From Gentiana macrophylla (Eukaryota; Streptophyta; Magnoliopsida; Gentianales; Gentianaceae), in the NCBI GenBank assembly GCA_026214975.1, contig CM047805.1, forward strand, positions 190,039,620-190,103,619: a stretch of 64,000 nucleotides of DNA, given 5' to 3'. Both the position numbers and the translations under genes were made by a program. Of this stretch, positions 25,258 to 37,486 are shown one piece after another. Each line of letters begins with the position of its first letter. Positions within the stretch are counted from its first letter, which is position 1. The notes beneath the pieces were generated by a model that was not told the DNA's origin, did no database searches, and was given only the letters and a program-made list of their open reading frames with translations.

Positions 25258-27732
25258 TTGGTTTTTATTGCTTCCAGGATTACAATGTTGATTCTTATGT
25301 GCTCTTACAAAGAAGAGACATGTGTCATGACTGCGACACCTACTACTACCTTCAAGTCTATCGTTGATAGAATTTCAAATCGCTGGATTGATTTGAAGGA
25401 CTTATGTATTAGTCTTTATTACTTTTTGCCTGATAATCCGAAGTGTCTCTTAAGCTGTGATGATGATGTTCAGGCCATGATTTGTGTTGCTGAATCTTAT
25501 AGTGCTAAGCGCGTTAATGTGGAGGTTGTAGGCACTGGTTTGGTTGGTTCTGCATCGTCTTACAATGGTGGTAGCTGTGTTGGAGTGGAGGATAATGTTG
25601 ATGATGAAGTTTGTCTTTTATCGTCTTGTACATCTTCGAGTGATAGTAATCAGTTAACTCTTGGTTGGGATAAAATATTAATCGAGGAAGGTCAACGTTT
25701 TGTTGGTGGTGCTTGTGAATTTAGGGATTGCTTGCGAAAATTGTCTACTGAAAACTCGGTTTTTAAGTGCGTGTACACAAAGAATGATAATAATAGGATT
25801 TATGTTGTCTCAATGCGAAGAAGGATGAAGTAAATCGTTCTTTGGAATGTTCGTGGCTTCAAAACGGAAATCAAATGGATTCTTTTATGTAAATTTATTG
25901 TGCAATGTTCATACGTGTGGTACATCTTCCAGATCTTTTCGCCGAGATCGTCGGATGACTTCTGTTCTCCTTTCCAAGTTGATTGTTTCTAAGGTTCGTG
26001 ATGATCCAAGTTATTCTGCAACAGATTTGCGACTTGTGATGACCATCGATTATAGAATCCACTTTTCTTATGATGTTGCTTGGTGTCTTTGTTAAAAGGC
26101 TGAGATTCCTTATATGGTGATGTTGAAAACTCATTCAAAAGAATACCAGGTTATGTTGCTAGTGTTAAGTGAAACGAATCCTGGTTCTGTTGTATTTTTT
26201 GAAGTGCAACTTTGAATCTCGGCGTTTTCATCGGATGTTTATTGCGTTTGATGCTTGTATTCGTGGGTTCAAGTATTATCGACCATTTATTGTTTCTTGA
26301 TGGGGCACATTTGAAATTTGATATGAATGGTCATTTGTTGACTTTAAGCTTCGGAAGGATGGTGAGAATGGTATGTTTTATTTGATTACAAATTTATTTT
26401 TATGCAAAGGATGTTGATTTTCCTGCATGACATCGATTTTAGTGCAAAGACACTTGTTTTTAATGCGATTTTGTTTTTTTTTTTTTTTTTTTTTTTCTCG
26501 AATTGAGATTGGGAATTGTGACCCTTGTTTTTTCAACTCCTGTGTTAATCGTCCTTCTATTTATTTTGTGCTTTTTATGATGATTGTGTTTTTGTACACT
26601 CTACCTTTGGTAGTTTTGATTCTTTTGCAGTGACTCCTTTTCTGTTAATTTGAAGTGACATTGGTTTGAAATTTTTGCAGGAATATATCCTCTGTGTTAT
26701 GCTGTTGTTGATTCTGAGGATTTTCATAATTGGAAATGGTTCTTGTTGCATTTGAAGGACTTACTTATACCAATTCGTCAATTTACGTTCATGACAGATA
26801 GGAATACTGGATTATTGGATGCTATACGGGAGGTGTTTCCTGATGCATTCCATTATTATTGCATTTACCATTTGAAGTTGAATTTGAAGACTTGTTTTAG
26901 TGGTAAATCTACAAGTAAAGCTTTGCGTGACAGAATGGTTAATTTGCTTTACAATTGTGCTTATGCTCCGAGTGTTGAAGAGTATCAGAAGTACATGGAT
27001 GATTTCTTACTTGAAGGTGGAGCTCAAGCAAGAAGGTTCTTGGAGAATTTACATCCTGAGAATTGGGCTAATGCTTATTTTAAAGGTTGTCGATATGGTC
27101 ATATGGCGTCTTCTTTGGCTGAATCTTTTAATTCATAGGTATTTAAGGAGAGGCACCTTCATGTATTGAATATGGTTGATGGCATTCGTATCAAGCTAAT
27201 GACAAGATTATCAGATAGACGTGCTGATGCGGCGTCATTCAAGTCCTTGATATGTCCAAAGGTTGATGCTATTTTATATAAGTCGATGGATTCGGGGAGA
27301 GGCTTTAGGGTTGCTAGTTCTACTTATTATAAGTATGAAGTTTTTTCATCTCCTCCTGCAAGTGTTGATTTGGATCGTCGTGCTTGCTCGTGCACTGAGT
27401 GGCAGCGGAATGGCTATCCGTGTGTTCATGGATTGGCTGTCATTAGGGCTACTGGTTTTCCGTTGGCTGACTACGTTGATCCTTGTTTTTTGACCAGGTC
27501 TTACGTTGGTTCATATGAGTTTGCAATAAATCCAATTCCTGGTCCCTTTCTGAAGAACAATTCTGAAGATGTTGTTGTGCTTGGTCCTGTTGCAAAAAAG
27601 CAGCCTAGTAGGCCTCGGACGAAGCGTATTCGATCTCGTGGTGAGTCGTCCAAACGTGTTATCCAATGTGGTAAATGTCATCAGTTTGGGCATCATAATA
27701 AGAAGACCTGCCATGCTCCTGTTCCTTTATAG
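25258..27732 (+). pseudogene. MURA-like transposase (MULE), broken
   Basis: In order: an N-terminal segment with a MuDR-type DNA-binding domain (GQRFVGGACEFRDCL...), through about 26090; the MULE catalytic domain with the first Asp in DGAHL (26299-26301), the second in MTDRN (26797-26799), the YCIYHL C/H signature, and the Glu in AESFN (27121-27123); a SWIM zinc finger (CSCTEW ... YPCVHG, about 27385-27435); and a C-terminal zinc knuckle CGKCHQFGHHNKKTC with one extra His. One or more introns are likely, including one with a T-run (26467-26496) that ends in TTGCAG near 26680. Lesions: a frameshift plus TAA near 25832, a TGA before the first catalytic Asp unless spliced, and an in-frame TAG at 27136-27138. 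It would have excised and reinserted the MULE. Confidence 0.88.
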
Positions 27733-28726
27733 TTAATGGATGTTTTCTTTTTTAACCATTGAGATTGGAGTTTGTTACTCATGGTTTCAGCCATTTTATT
27801 TCAAATTTCCCAAATGCAGTGACATTGGTGTCACTGCATCAGTATGGTCATTGAGATTACTGTAATGCACTGATGATATTAAGTTTTTTTGTTTTTTCTT
27901 TGCTGTTTGTAATCCTTTTTATTTCCTATATATTTTTGGTATTGGTATGTTTTTATTTCTACTGAAACGACGATTTACTTATTGCAGTGACATGAGTGTC
28001 ACTGCATAGTCATGTTTATGCAGATTTGATTACTTTATTGACTGGCTGTTGTATTTAATGGACTCAGCTGATTATTTACTTAATGTTATCATATTTGTAT
28101 TTGTTTTTGTTATCCATATGTTATTGACATCGGTAGTTTTGTATTTGTTTTGTGCATACATTGAAATGATTGTGTATTCAGTTCGGTGACATGAGTGTCA
28201 CTGCAGATTAAGTAACTGTCTGTTCGCTTTTGTTGTTGTTGTATTCAATTGAATAAGATGATTATGTACTTAATGACTTCAAATTTGTATTGGTTTTTAT
28301 CCCCTATATTTTATTGATACGTGTATCTTTGTATTTATTTTGTGAATATATTGAGATTATTGTGTATTTTATGCAGTGACATGTATGGAGATGTATTCTA
28401 TTTTTAATTCATTGATCTAGTAATGTGTTTAATGCAATTACATTATTATGTACATAAATTGTTAACAATCAATGCACAAAAAAATAAGACAAATTCACAA
28501 AAAACATGAACTATCAAATATTTCCAATTTGTCAAATTGCCATGAACCATCCAAACTAAACCATCAAACCCCAAAATAAAACTGTCAATCAGTTATGGAC
28601 CATCAGTCCACACTGTCATTACATTTTGTGACTGTATCATTCAAATACTTTACATAAAGGATTGACCATGAATATATCAAAAGTAGTAGACTAGTCAAAA
28701 TATTTAAAATTCTAGTTACAACCATT
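27733..28726. repeat. MULE internal spacer with paired GCAGTGACAT motifs
   Basis: The region between the two convergent MULE genes. Three motif pairs form palindromes of the type GCAGTGACAT...GTGTCACTGC at about 27816-27837, 27984-28005 and 28183-28204 (the last begins CGGTGAC). A single copy is at 28373. No ORF is supported. From 28440 to 28726 it is AT-rich and forms the 3' flank of the Ulp1 gene. Confidence 0.7.
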
Positions 28727-28838
28727 TTAGTGCTCTGTGTAAATTATGTTAAGCACTAATGAATTGACAACCATTCCTTTGAGCTGCTGCACTTGTTGAT
28801 CATCTAGATGTGGTTGAATTGTGAGATCTTGTGCTAGT
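28727..28838 (-). pseudogene. 3' end of the MULE Ulp1-type gene (last coding exon, distal part)
   Basis: On the minus strand this segment reads LAQDLTIQPHLDDQQ and continues to a TAA stop at 28729-28727. The proximal part of the same exon is at 31165-31109. Between them lies the solo LTR, with target duplication CTGTA on each side. Counting the duplication once, the exon is 169 nt and stays in one frame to the stop. Its place, after the protease active-site segment, matches the C-terminal end of Ulp1 domains. Confidence 0.75.
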
Positions 28839-28843
28839 CTGTA

Positions 28844-29933
28844 TGATGAGAGATAAATTTATGATCATTATTACGACATTTTACCCCAATATTGATACCA
28901 TTTTGAGCATTATTGTATCAAATCAAGTCAAAATTACTAAGTTTTATTCAAATGTATAAGTAGTAGTTATTATATAAATTATCGTATTTTTATTAGTTTT
29001 TGTATCGGTTTAGTAACCGGAGTGTCGTGTCGGATTTACGTTTGGTATTTTGGTGGTTCATTGCAGGATTATATATTGGCCAAGATTCCACGTAACAACA
29101 TGTTTTGAGTCTAAAAGATGTGTTTAGAGGGTTAGAAGAAGGTGCCACAAGTTTATAAGTTCAACGGAGCAAATTTTCTAAGTACTTAAATCGTTACATA
29201 TTTTCGACGGAGATTTGACCCAGCTTAGAGACATTTTCAGGGGATGACTTCTTAATGAAAGTTGTAGATCTTCACATAAGCTTTCCAACGCACTTTGAAT
29301 TACGTCAATTAGAGGTCTACAACTCAAGTTATGGTCAATTGACTAATCGATTCGGTATAAGCGGAAATCTCAAAACGACACGACATACGAATGGCTCATC
29401 AAAACGACATTTTATGAAGAAGTTTCCTTAATAAAAGTTGTATATCTTCAAGAAATCTTTCCAATGGATTTTGAATCAAGTCAATCGGAGTTCTACAACT
29501 CAAATGGTGGTCAAGTGGCTAATTGATTCAATTTCGTAAAAATCCCGAAAAAACGTTCGGAGGAACACGAGGTACTCAAGAAGACGTTTTCTGAAGAAGA
29601 GTCCTTCATGAAAGTTTTAGAGTTTCTCGAGACCGTAATTTTGGCATTTCGTTTGCAATTTTTGGAGGTGTACAACTCAAGATATGAATTTTAGAAGTTT
29701 AATATATAATTATTTAATTATAATCGATCCTTCGAGAATCAAGCTGAGGTGTTAAGTAATGATGAGTCCGGACCAGTCCGGCTCCATTTCAGGACCGGTC
29801 CGGCCTCCCCATTTTTCTATATATATGAGGCATCAGAGAACAGGGAGCTTTGCCCCTTTCTTTTCTATTTCTTTTCTTTCTTCTCGTCCTGCTTCTCTTT
29901 TCTTTCTTTGTTTTTATTTTTGTAGAACACTTG

Positions 29934-29970
<37 letters not shown>

Positions 29971-31108
29971 GTCCTAATATATATATATACATCCATATAT
30001 ATATATATTTCATCTATCTTCTTTTATTTTCGGGCCCGTATATACATATATATGTCTACGTATGTATGTATATATGTTTTTCACATATATAAATAAAATG
30101 GTTATAGTATCGTTGTAATGGCGGAATAATTATCGAAGATTGTTGATTTCGAAGCTTTGGCATGTTAGATCCGGTGGAAACGACCCCGATTCGATAGTCA
30201 TCACCGGTAATATATTCTAAAATTGTTATGTTTATTATTTCTATTTCTATTTATATATGATATTAAACTAAAAATATATCTAGCCAAGATATGAATCAAA
30301 TTAGTTAATCTTTTGGTAAAATGAATGATCGACTCTGTAATAATGATTAAAATCAATTATGATGAATCTCTTTCTTTCTGCGCTTAATGAAACGTTAAAA
30401 TTGAAAGACCGAGGGGTAAAATTGGCCGAGTGAAAACGTGACAACGGAACCCGCTTTCTACCCGGGGCGATTTGTCTTGGGAAAGATAAATTTTATTGAC
30501 ATTTGTACTCGAGATCGTAATAATGTTAAATCATCAGTTTAATTGAAACTTAAACCGGAAAGTTGAATCGTCCGGCTTTGACAACCGGAGCCTTTTAAAT
30601 AAAATTGACCGTTTGACGAACGGAATGACTCCTTTTTATCTAAAGGTAGATTTGTACTCGGGACCTGTTCAGAAAAACCGTAACAGTTGTGGACCTTGGA
30701 CTGATGCAATGGACATATGACAGTTTCATACGCTCGTGTGAGGAGGAGTTGTCTAGCTTAGGAGTACACCGATTCATATATAATTTACACCTTGAATAAA
30801 GGAAGATCTGTCTCATTTATTTCTACTAAAAGATATTGATTCAGTAAAGTATTCTTGGCTAGATCCAAAAATATATATATTATCTATTTTTATATTTATA
30901 TATTTATTTACCGCTTTACTAACAATCTAACTACTAACATAATCTAACCCAGAAAAAGTAAAATCAAACTTAGATCGAGTTAATAATAGCTTCTTGGTGT
31001 TTAACCCCACTTAAAAGAGTTACCATGTTTTCCTGAGAATACGACGACTCACCAGACTAGCACTACAATTTGACCCGGTACACTTTGCCGGTTAGGATCT
31101 CAGATAGC
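28844..31108 (+). mobile_element. Solo LTR inserted in the last exon of the MULE Ulp1-type gene
   Basis: A 2265-bp unit beginning TGATGAGAG, like the solo LTR at 20832, and ending near the shared phrase 'ttgacccggtacact' (about 31072-31086). It is flanked by CTGTA (28839-28843, 31109-31113). It contains a TATA-like 'tatatatatgagg', GC-rich GGACCGGTCCGG palindromes at about 29768-29805 and (TA)n/(CA)n microsatellites at 29934-30010. The right end is GATAGC rather than the usual CA; the boundary rests on the duplication and on restoration of the interrupted exon. Confidence 0.75.
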
Positions 31109-34100
31109 CTGTAATGTCCGCGCCTTTCTCGCGCCGCTTCCAAGTTTAGGTTTAGTCCTGCATCACTGCATATGTAATATATCAAGTAAAGGCACAGCTT
31201 CTGCATTAGATTTCAATGATTCTGTTATTATTGTGTATGTTTTGTTATGGTCATTATGTTACGTAATTGCATTCATACTTACGTTTGATTATCCTGTAAA
31301 TGTAGGTTTTGAACCTTTTCCACTTTAGTTGATATGCTTTGTTGCCTGGTTCTTGCAAGTCTTGTTGGTGGAGTTGATTTCAAAATAATCTGTATCTGCA
31401 AATAAGATAAGTTTGTGTTGAATGTTTTTTTATGGAAACATATTGACAAGAAAGTGCAGTGACAGTACTGCTTTTGTAATAATGTCATTGATAACTTACT
31501 TTATCCTTGCATTCTTTGATGAAAATGTTTGTCTTGCCCTTCCCCACCGGTGCAGAATGAAGCATTTTCTAGGTTGGTTCTCCTAATTTGTATGTTAGTA
31601 GTACCCAGTGGTATGGCCTTGACTCTTCTCCCATACAGCATAAGGGGATGAAAACTTTATGTCCTTCATATATGCTTTCCACCATTCTTTCCAGTTGTTC
31701 ATTTGATAACTTTTTGTCACGCTCAAGCTCTTCTAGTATAGCCTGAAGCTTCCATATTGATCAGATTATGAATGTAATCTTAAATTTATTTATTCAAATT
31801 AATTTGTATGCGTACCCATGTCGATGTAGAGAATATTTGGTAGTTAGGTTTAACTACATTTGCACTTTTTAAGAGCTCAGCGAACCCTTCAACCACCTGT
31901 TTCAAATTTCATTATAGTAAGTTAGTTTATTTATTTGCCGTTGGTGAACATCAAAAGCAATGTTTTTTCCCTGTATATGTATTTACCATTTGTTGTAATG
32001 CTAGATATTCATGTCAACTAATGCAGTGACACCAAGATGCATTGACAAGAATATCGCAAAGTGATGTGATCACATCTGACAATAATACTATGGAGTGAAT
32101 GAATCACAAAGTGATGCTTAGATTTTACCGATTCATCTATGTACAAGTAATTTAGAACTTCTATTATTGAGTTGACGGTGACATATGGGTAATCACCTAC
32201 TGTCTTTGCCCAGACTATACCCCTGCAATAATAGTATGTTGTTAGTATTCTATATATCAAGAATCTTTATGTTTAATGATGTTGTTTAGTAAGTTGTGCT
32301 TACTCTTTCCCTTCCTTATCGTTGACTTCCTGAATTCTTTTGAATACTTCTGGAACAATGTGTGGTCCACAATAGTATTCATCTTTGTTGCCTTTGATTA
32401 TGATTTTTCCCTGAAACTCCGGATTTCCGTCAGGTATGAAGTATTCTTGCTTTTTTGCTTTCTTTTTCTGTTTTGGGTACTGAAAATCAGGATCCTCATT
32501 CTTTGGTCTCTTTCTTGCATTTTTCTTCACTCCTTTCAATTGTGAAATCTGGGGTGACTTGATGCCTATCCCCATGTTCTTGTTGTTTACTGGGGTGACT
32601 TGTTGAATATCAAGATGTTCTTCATGTAGATTTTGTGCCACTTGATGAGTAGCAAGAGAATCATATTCACCACAGGAGTTGTTGGATTTTGTTTTCCATT
32701 TCTTGAATTTTAGCTTCTGTCTCTGCATTTTCTTTCAATCCTTCATTGCTTTCTTTCTTATCTTGAAGGTCAGTTTTCAAATCCCCGATTGTTGTTTCCC
32801 TGTCAAACAATTTTTCCTGCAGGTTTTTCACTTCTTCTCTAAGTCCGTCAATTAATCTTCGTTTTTTCTCTTGCTCTTGTAACATAGCAAAATATGTTTT
32901 TCTCGTTGTTCTCCTGCTCATTGTAGCTGTCTAACAATGTTTTTATGTACTCATCTTTCTTTTTTTCATTGTGTTTTTGCTGGTTAATTGTAGACAGCGC
33001 AATCTTCATCTTATCATTCAATTCGGATACTTGCAACTCTAATTCTGTTCTCTCAGTACTAATCACATCTAGTGTCTCATTCAGCTGTCTAGATTGTGCT
33101 TCAAGCTGATTGTTTTTGTTCAAGATTTCAGCTTCTACCTTCTTCATGCTTTCCATTTTTGAACTTAAGCTTACATTGTCATGCTCTAGCTCTTGAATTC
33201 TCTTCTTCATCAACTCAGCATTTGCTTCATCAGTCTTCCATTTTTCCTGTAAATATATTTAATATATAGATTATTTACTGAATGAAGTTGCATGTTAGTA
33301 TGATGGTTTTTGTTTATTTGGAGTGACATCATTTGATGCAGTGACATCTGTTGATGCTGTGAGAATGATAGTAGTTTGTAGTACTCATTACCATGTGTTG
33401 CTCTAGTTCTTCAATTTTGCTCTTCGCATCTTGTAATTCTTTTGACAAGAATTTGTTTTGCTCCTTCATTTCTCCAATTGGATCATGTACATCCTGCACA
33501 AGTTGTTCGTAGTTTCAAATTCTGATATTCATTTATAATATCATGGATCATCTTTGCATAAAAAAATTGAATGAGTAGTTGTACTTGTGGTGGTGATGGT
33601 GTTGTGTTAGTAATCTGAATGAAGGAGTGCTTCCAAACTTATCTCCAGATTGTGTTGGCTGTTGTTGAGGACAGTGTTGTTCTTGTATCACTTCATTGTT
33701 TTTTTGTGCTTCCAATTCCGCTTGCTTGTCATTTCCTTCCTGGTATCCCTCATTCTGTTCAGCCTCCGTGTTATTTCCTTCTTCTGCTTTCCGCTGTCCC
33801 TCATTCCCTTCACACTCTATGTCATTTCCTTCGTCTGCTTCCCAGTGTTCCTCATTTTCTGCAGGCTCCCCGTCATTTCCATTATCTGCTTCCCGGTTTT
33901 CGTCATTCTCTTCAGACTCCACCTCATTTCCTTCTGGTTGCATATCATCTTCTCCAGATTTCAGTTGATCTCCTTCATCTGCTTCCCGGTGTCCCTCATT
34001 TTCTTCAGACTGCCCGTCATTTCCATCATCTGCTTCCTGGTGTTCGTCATTCTCTTGAGACTCCCGTCATTTCCTTACCTTGCATATCATCTTCTCAGAT

Positions 34101-34572
34101 TCCAGCTTGATTTCCTTCATCTCGCTTCCGGTGTCCTCATTTTCTTGGGATCGCTGTCATTTCCATCATCTTCTTGTCGTGTTCGTCATTCTCTTGAGAC
34201 TCCCGTCATTTCCTTACCTTGCATATGATCTTCTCAGATTCCAGCTGATTTTCTTCGTCATGCATGTCATGGCTTTCATCATCCGCTTCCTTGTCTCTGC
34301 TTCTTTTTCTACCCTCTCCCAAGCTTGGTATCAAGAGACAACTCGAGACAATGTAGAGTCGCTTCTTGAGATTGAATCTGTTTCATTTTGCAATACACAC
34401 GTATTCAGTTATGTTGGCATGTGATGTTTTAGGTTGTTGTAGAAAAAAACTGCATTACTAATGCATTCACATGGTATAATAGTGTAGTGACATACAAAGA
34501 ATTCTAGTGGCATGTAATCTTTCAGCTTATTGTACAAAAACAAGTGCATTACTAATGCAGTGACATGGTATA
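31109..34572 (-). pseudogene. MULE Ulp1-type gene, middle part: acidic repeats, coiled coil and C48-like protease domain
   Basis: Minus-strand exons inferred from splice sites: about 34377-33600 (acidic), 33493-33392, 33246-32304, 32222-32129, 31896-31816, 31742-31500, 31395-31283 and 31165-31109. The acidic exon encodes repeats rich in E, N, D and G. The next two encode coiled coil (IQELEHDNVSLSSKMESMKK) and a basic stretch (KKNARKRP). The last five match a Ulp1/C48 cysteine protease: VVEGFAELLKSANVV, then VFIPLCCMGEESRPYHWVLL with the catalytic His in YHW. Where the family has the catalytic Asp (DS) it reads HS, and where it has DCG it reads DAG. There is an in-frame TAG just after the His segment and at least two frameshifts in the coiled-coil exon. 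Such proteases remove SUMO or related modifiers, but this one lacks two of three catalytic residues. Confidence 0.78.
33720..34300 (-). repeat. Coding tandem repeats for an acidic protein segment
   Basis: Units of about 60-70 bp of the form 'tcatttccttcttctgcttcc' (plus strand) encode Glu/Asn/Asp/Gly-rich repeats such as EADEGND on the minus strand. A longer block from 'gtgttcgtcattctcttgag' recurs at about 34043 and 34178. Small indels between units break the frame beyond 33945. Confidence 0.75.
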
Positions 34573-35105
34573 TGATGATACGGAACCTGACACGGTCCCA
34601 TTATCCCCGGTCAACTCGTCTGAGGACATAAGTCAAACTCTTTCCCTGAGCATAAGCGCGCGACGTCGCCAACTTGATGGCCATCCCGCCATCCTCATAA
34701 GCATAAGGGGGCCGCCCCGCAGCACTGCGGGCCCATTCCTATGAGAATATTAGTTAATGGAAAGTTCATAAGCTTAGATAGAGTGCGAGGCCAACTGCCA
34801 TCTGTCGGGCATCGGCGCCGCTAGCACGAGTAGTCTTTTACAGCTTTATCCTTTCCCTATAAATACCCCCACTGTGACATTAATAAAGATAGAGAACGAC
34901 TTTAGCGCATTTATTTCTATTAGCACTGTTCTCTCTCTCTCTCTCATATTTATTGTTTTCATATTACCACCGTGAGCTCATCACCAACGTCGATAAACGC
35001 CACCGTCCGACGGCGATAACCTCATTGATCGGAGCACCACGAAGAGGCCGATATCCCACGTCCCAAGTCTTCCTTCCAAACTACCTGACGGAAACGGACC
35101 CGTCA
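34573..35105 (+). repeat. 5' LTR of the Tat-lineage element (533 bp)
   Basis: The partner of 52144-52677. It contains TATA 'ctataaatacccc' at 34858-34870 and a (CT)n leader tract near 34930-34945. Differences from the 3' LTR are confined to GC-rich patches (34660-34740, 34795-34830). Confidence 0.92.
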
Positions 35106-37480
35106 ATTGGCTCCGCTACCGGGAACCGCTTTCTTCAAAGGATTCAACACCTTCGTGGACTCCATAGTTGCTCGGCTTGTACCGATCTCCGTCTCCTCTT
35201 GTATAACAGAGTTTGTTATTCCAGTTTATCATCATCAAATCGGTTATCTTTGTCTTCACAGTCCGTTGAAAGATAGCTCATGTGTTTATGTAGACTATCC
35301 CAATCTTGCGTTTGAAGATTCACCACTATTGGGATAATCTTATATGAACCGCTAAGAAACGGCTGTGGTTAGCGTTTTTCCGATTTGTATGTTGATCGAC
35401 GGTGGTGTGAGCGCCATAAAATTCGACTTGTGGCATCTCTGTGTTGGGATCGATTGCTTGTAGGAGGGTAAAGGTTCATCGGATGTTGCGCACATAAAAT
35501 CGACAAATCAGATCACATCACATCACGCCACATCAACTACCTTTTGAAAAGGATACTGTGAGTTGGCTTGTGTCAGAGGCAATAATCCCACTTGCTACCT
35601 TGGGAAGCTTGTTGTCAGACTGGCATCAGACCTCCCGTCATGGCTAACCCTTCGCCTAACCCCGTCACACCCAACCCGGCAGAAAAACAGATCGCCCAAA
35701 CGAGGTCTCATGAGAGTGACCCCGCCCGTACAACCGTCGATTACCGCGAGTTCTTAGAGTTAAGAAAGAAAAACACTCGCCAGAGGCGAGCTCGCCCGAA
35801 GACGCTTTAACACAGAGGCCTGCATACAGAGGCCCCCGCCTACCGGTTCTAGCGAGGCCGATCCGGCAAGGATAAAGAGTTATGGTGAATCGCGGCGAAA
35901 ATGAAGGCGACCTAACGAGATCTTAATCTCCGCCCGGCCACCCAGCTAGCAATTGATCCTCCCCAACCGTAGGGCATGAACGCCGGACCTAACGCCATCG
36001 CCCCTCCGAGGAAAGGGCCAAACATGGGGAAACAACGCGAGCTCGGCACACGAGCATCGAGGGAAAGCGTATCCTCCTCTCGCACGGTGAATACAAACAA
36101 ACTAGAATATCGGCGCACGACCGCTGGGAAAACGTAGAGCTTTACCATCACCACCGAGGATGAAGATAAAGGAACGCGAGGCAACGTCAGACGGAGACCG
36201 GGCCCTCAGTGAAAATCCCCGGGGCATTATCCTGAGAAGAAGAGCACGGGCCGAAACAGAAGGCTCGGCGAAGCGCGAGGCGGCAGACGCCACTCTCGTA
36301 AGCACCTCGAACCCGCACCAACCAAATGATTTGAAGATCTGAGGCTGATGGTTCTGGAGATGAAAAAGAATAAACGAGAAGAGGATAAGGAATCTAGCGC
36401 TGCTATGGATGCACTTTCCGACTCGCTCATAACAAGCCTCCCGCGACGCCGAGTCTCCAACATCAACGTGATGTATTATCGGGTAAGTCGACCCATACGA
36501 ATGGATAGCCTCGTTCGAGAGCAAAATGATGCTCGCTACTCACTATAAGCGCGGCCTGGTGCGTGGCTATGGTGGGTTGCATGAAAGATAGAGCCTCACA
36601 TGGGCTTCGCAAATTGCCCGGCCCGGATCGCTTAATACCGGGAGGATATGCGGACAAAGTTCCCGACGAATTCAAGACAACAAGCATAGACCTCGCAAGA
36701 CCACAACCGATCTGTTTTGATAAAGCAGACACTGGGGAGTCCGCCTGGTCGATACGAGAAATTCGTCCAAGTTTACGATCAAACACGGACGAGCCCGAAC
36801 CCACGGTCATGATGGCATTCTTAATCGGACTGGTGGGCGGCGAACTTAAGACACACTTAACGATGCACGCCCGACCAACTTCGAGGGACATGTTGGAGCA
36901 GGCCGGAAGTTTACTACCGTCGAGGTTATCCCCGCCGTAAACCGGGCCTTCAATTCGATCCCACGGCCCCGTCCCAATAGTATTCGAGGCCAATCCCCAA
37001 AGAAAGGAGGAGGCCATCAATCCGCGAAAGAATGGACGACCGTGATTTCAAAAGGCGCAAAAAAGTTCGGCGTAAAGATTACATTCCGCTGAATGCCCGA
37101 CCATCGGCGATCTCCGAACGAAATTTCGAACACATCCGGAAGCCCCGCGACAATCGTAGCGAACACATCGTTCAGAAAGCGGACACAAGCAAATTCTCGT
37201 GAGTTTCATAATTATCACGGTCATAACACGGATGATTGTTTTTCCCGATAAGGATCCTGAGACAAATGGCCCGGAGGAAAGTTAGATCGATTCAAATTGG
37301 CAGCGGTGCCAACCAGAGACTCGCGCAGCCCAATGATGGCGCGAGCTTAATGTCATCCACGAAAGCCCGCCTAGCAACAGTGATATATAAAAGAAGATCA
37401 ACTCGATCAAAGAATTTGGACGCGAGCGGCCTAGAACTCTGCGGCGGATGAAGAGGCCTTGACTTTCACAAAGAGCGAGC
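35106..37480 (+). pseudogene. Tat element primer site and degenerate gag region
   Basis: 'tggctccgctaccgggaa' at 35108-35125 lies where the primer-binding site should be and resembles a mutated tRNA-Asp complement; the primer is uncertain. The following 2.3 kb has only short ORFs in changing frames. A proline-rich N-terminal gag-like segment is at about 35640-35810. A retroelement gag cannot be read through, and I see no intact zinc knuckle. Confidence 0.5.
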
Positions 37481-37486
37481 TTAGTT

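Noticed and set aside
29759..30092. ORFs with YIYIYI and HTHTHT runs
   Set aside because: Translations of (TA)n and (CA)n microsatellites in the solo LTR.
33619..34228. Plus-strand ORFs rich in F, S, L and P across 33.6-34.2 kb
   Set aside because: They are the antisense of the acidic tandem repeats of the Ulp1-type gene.
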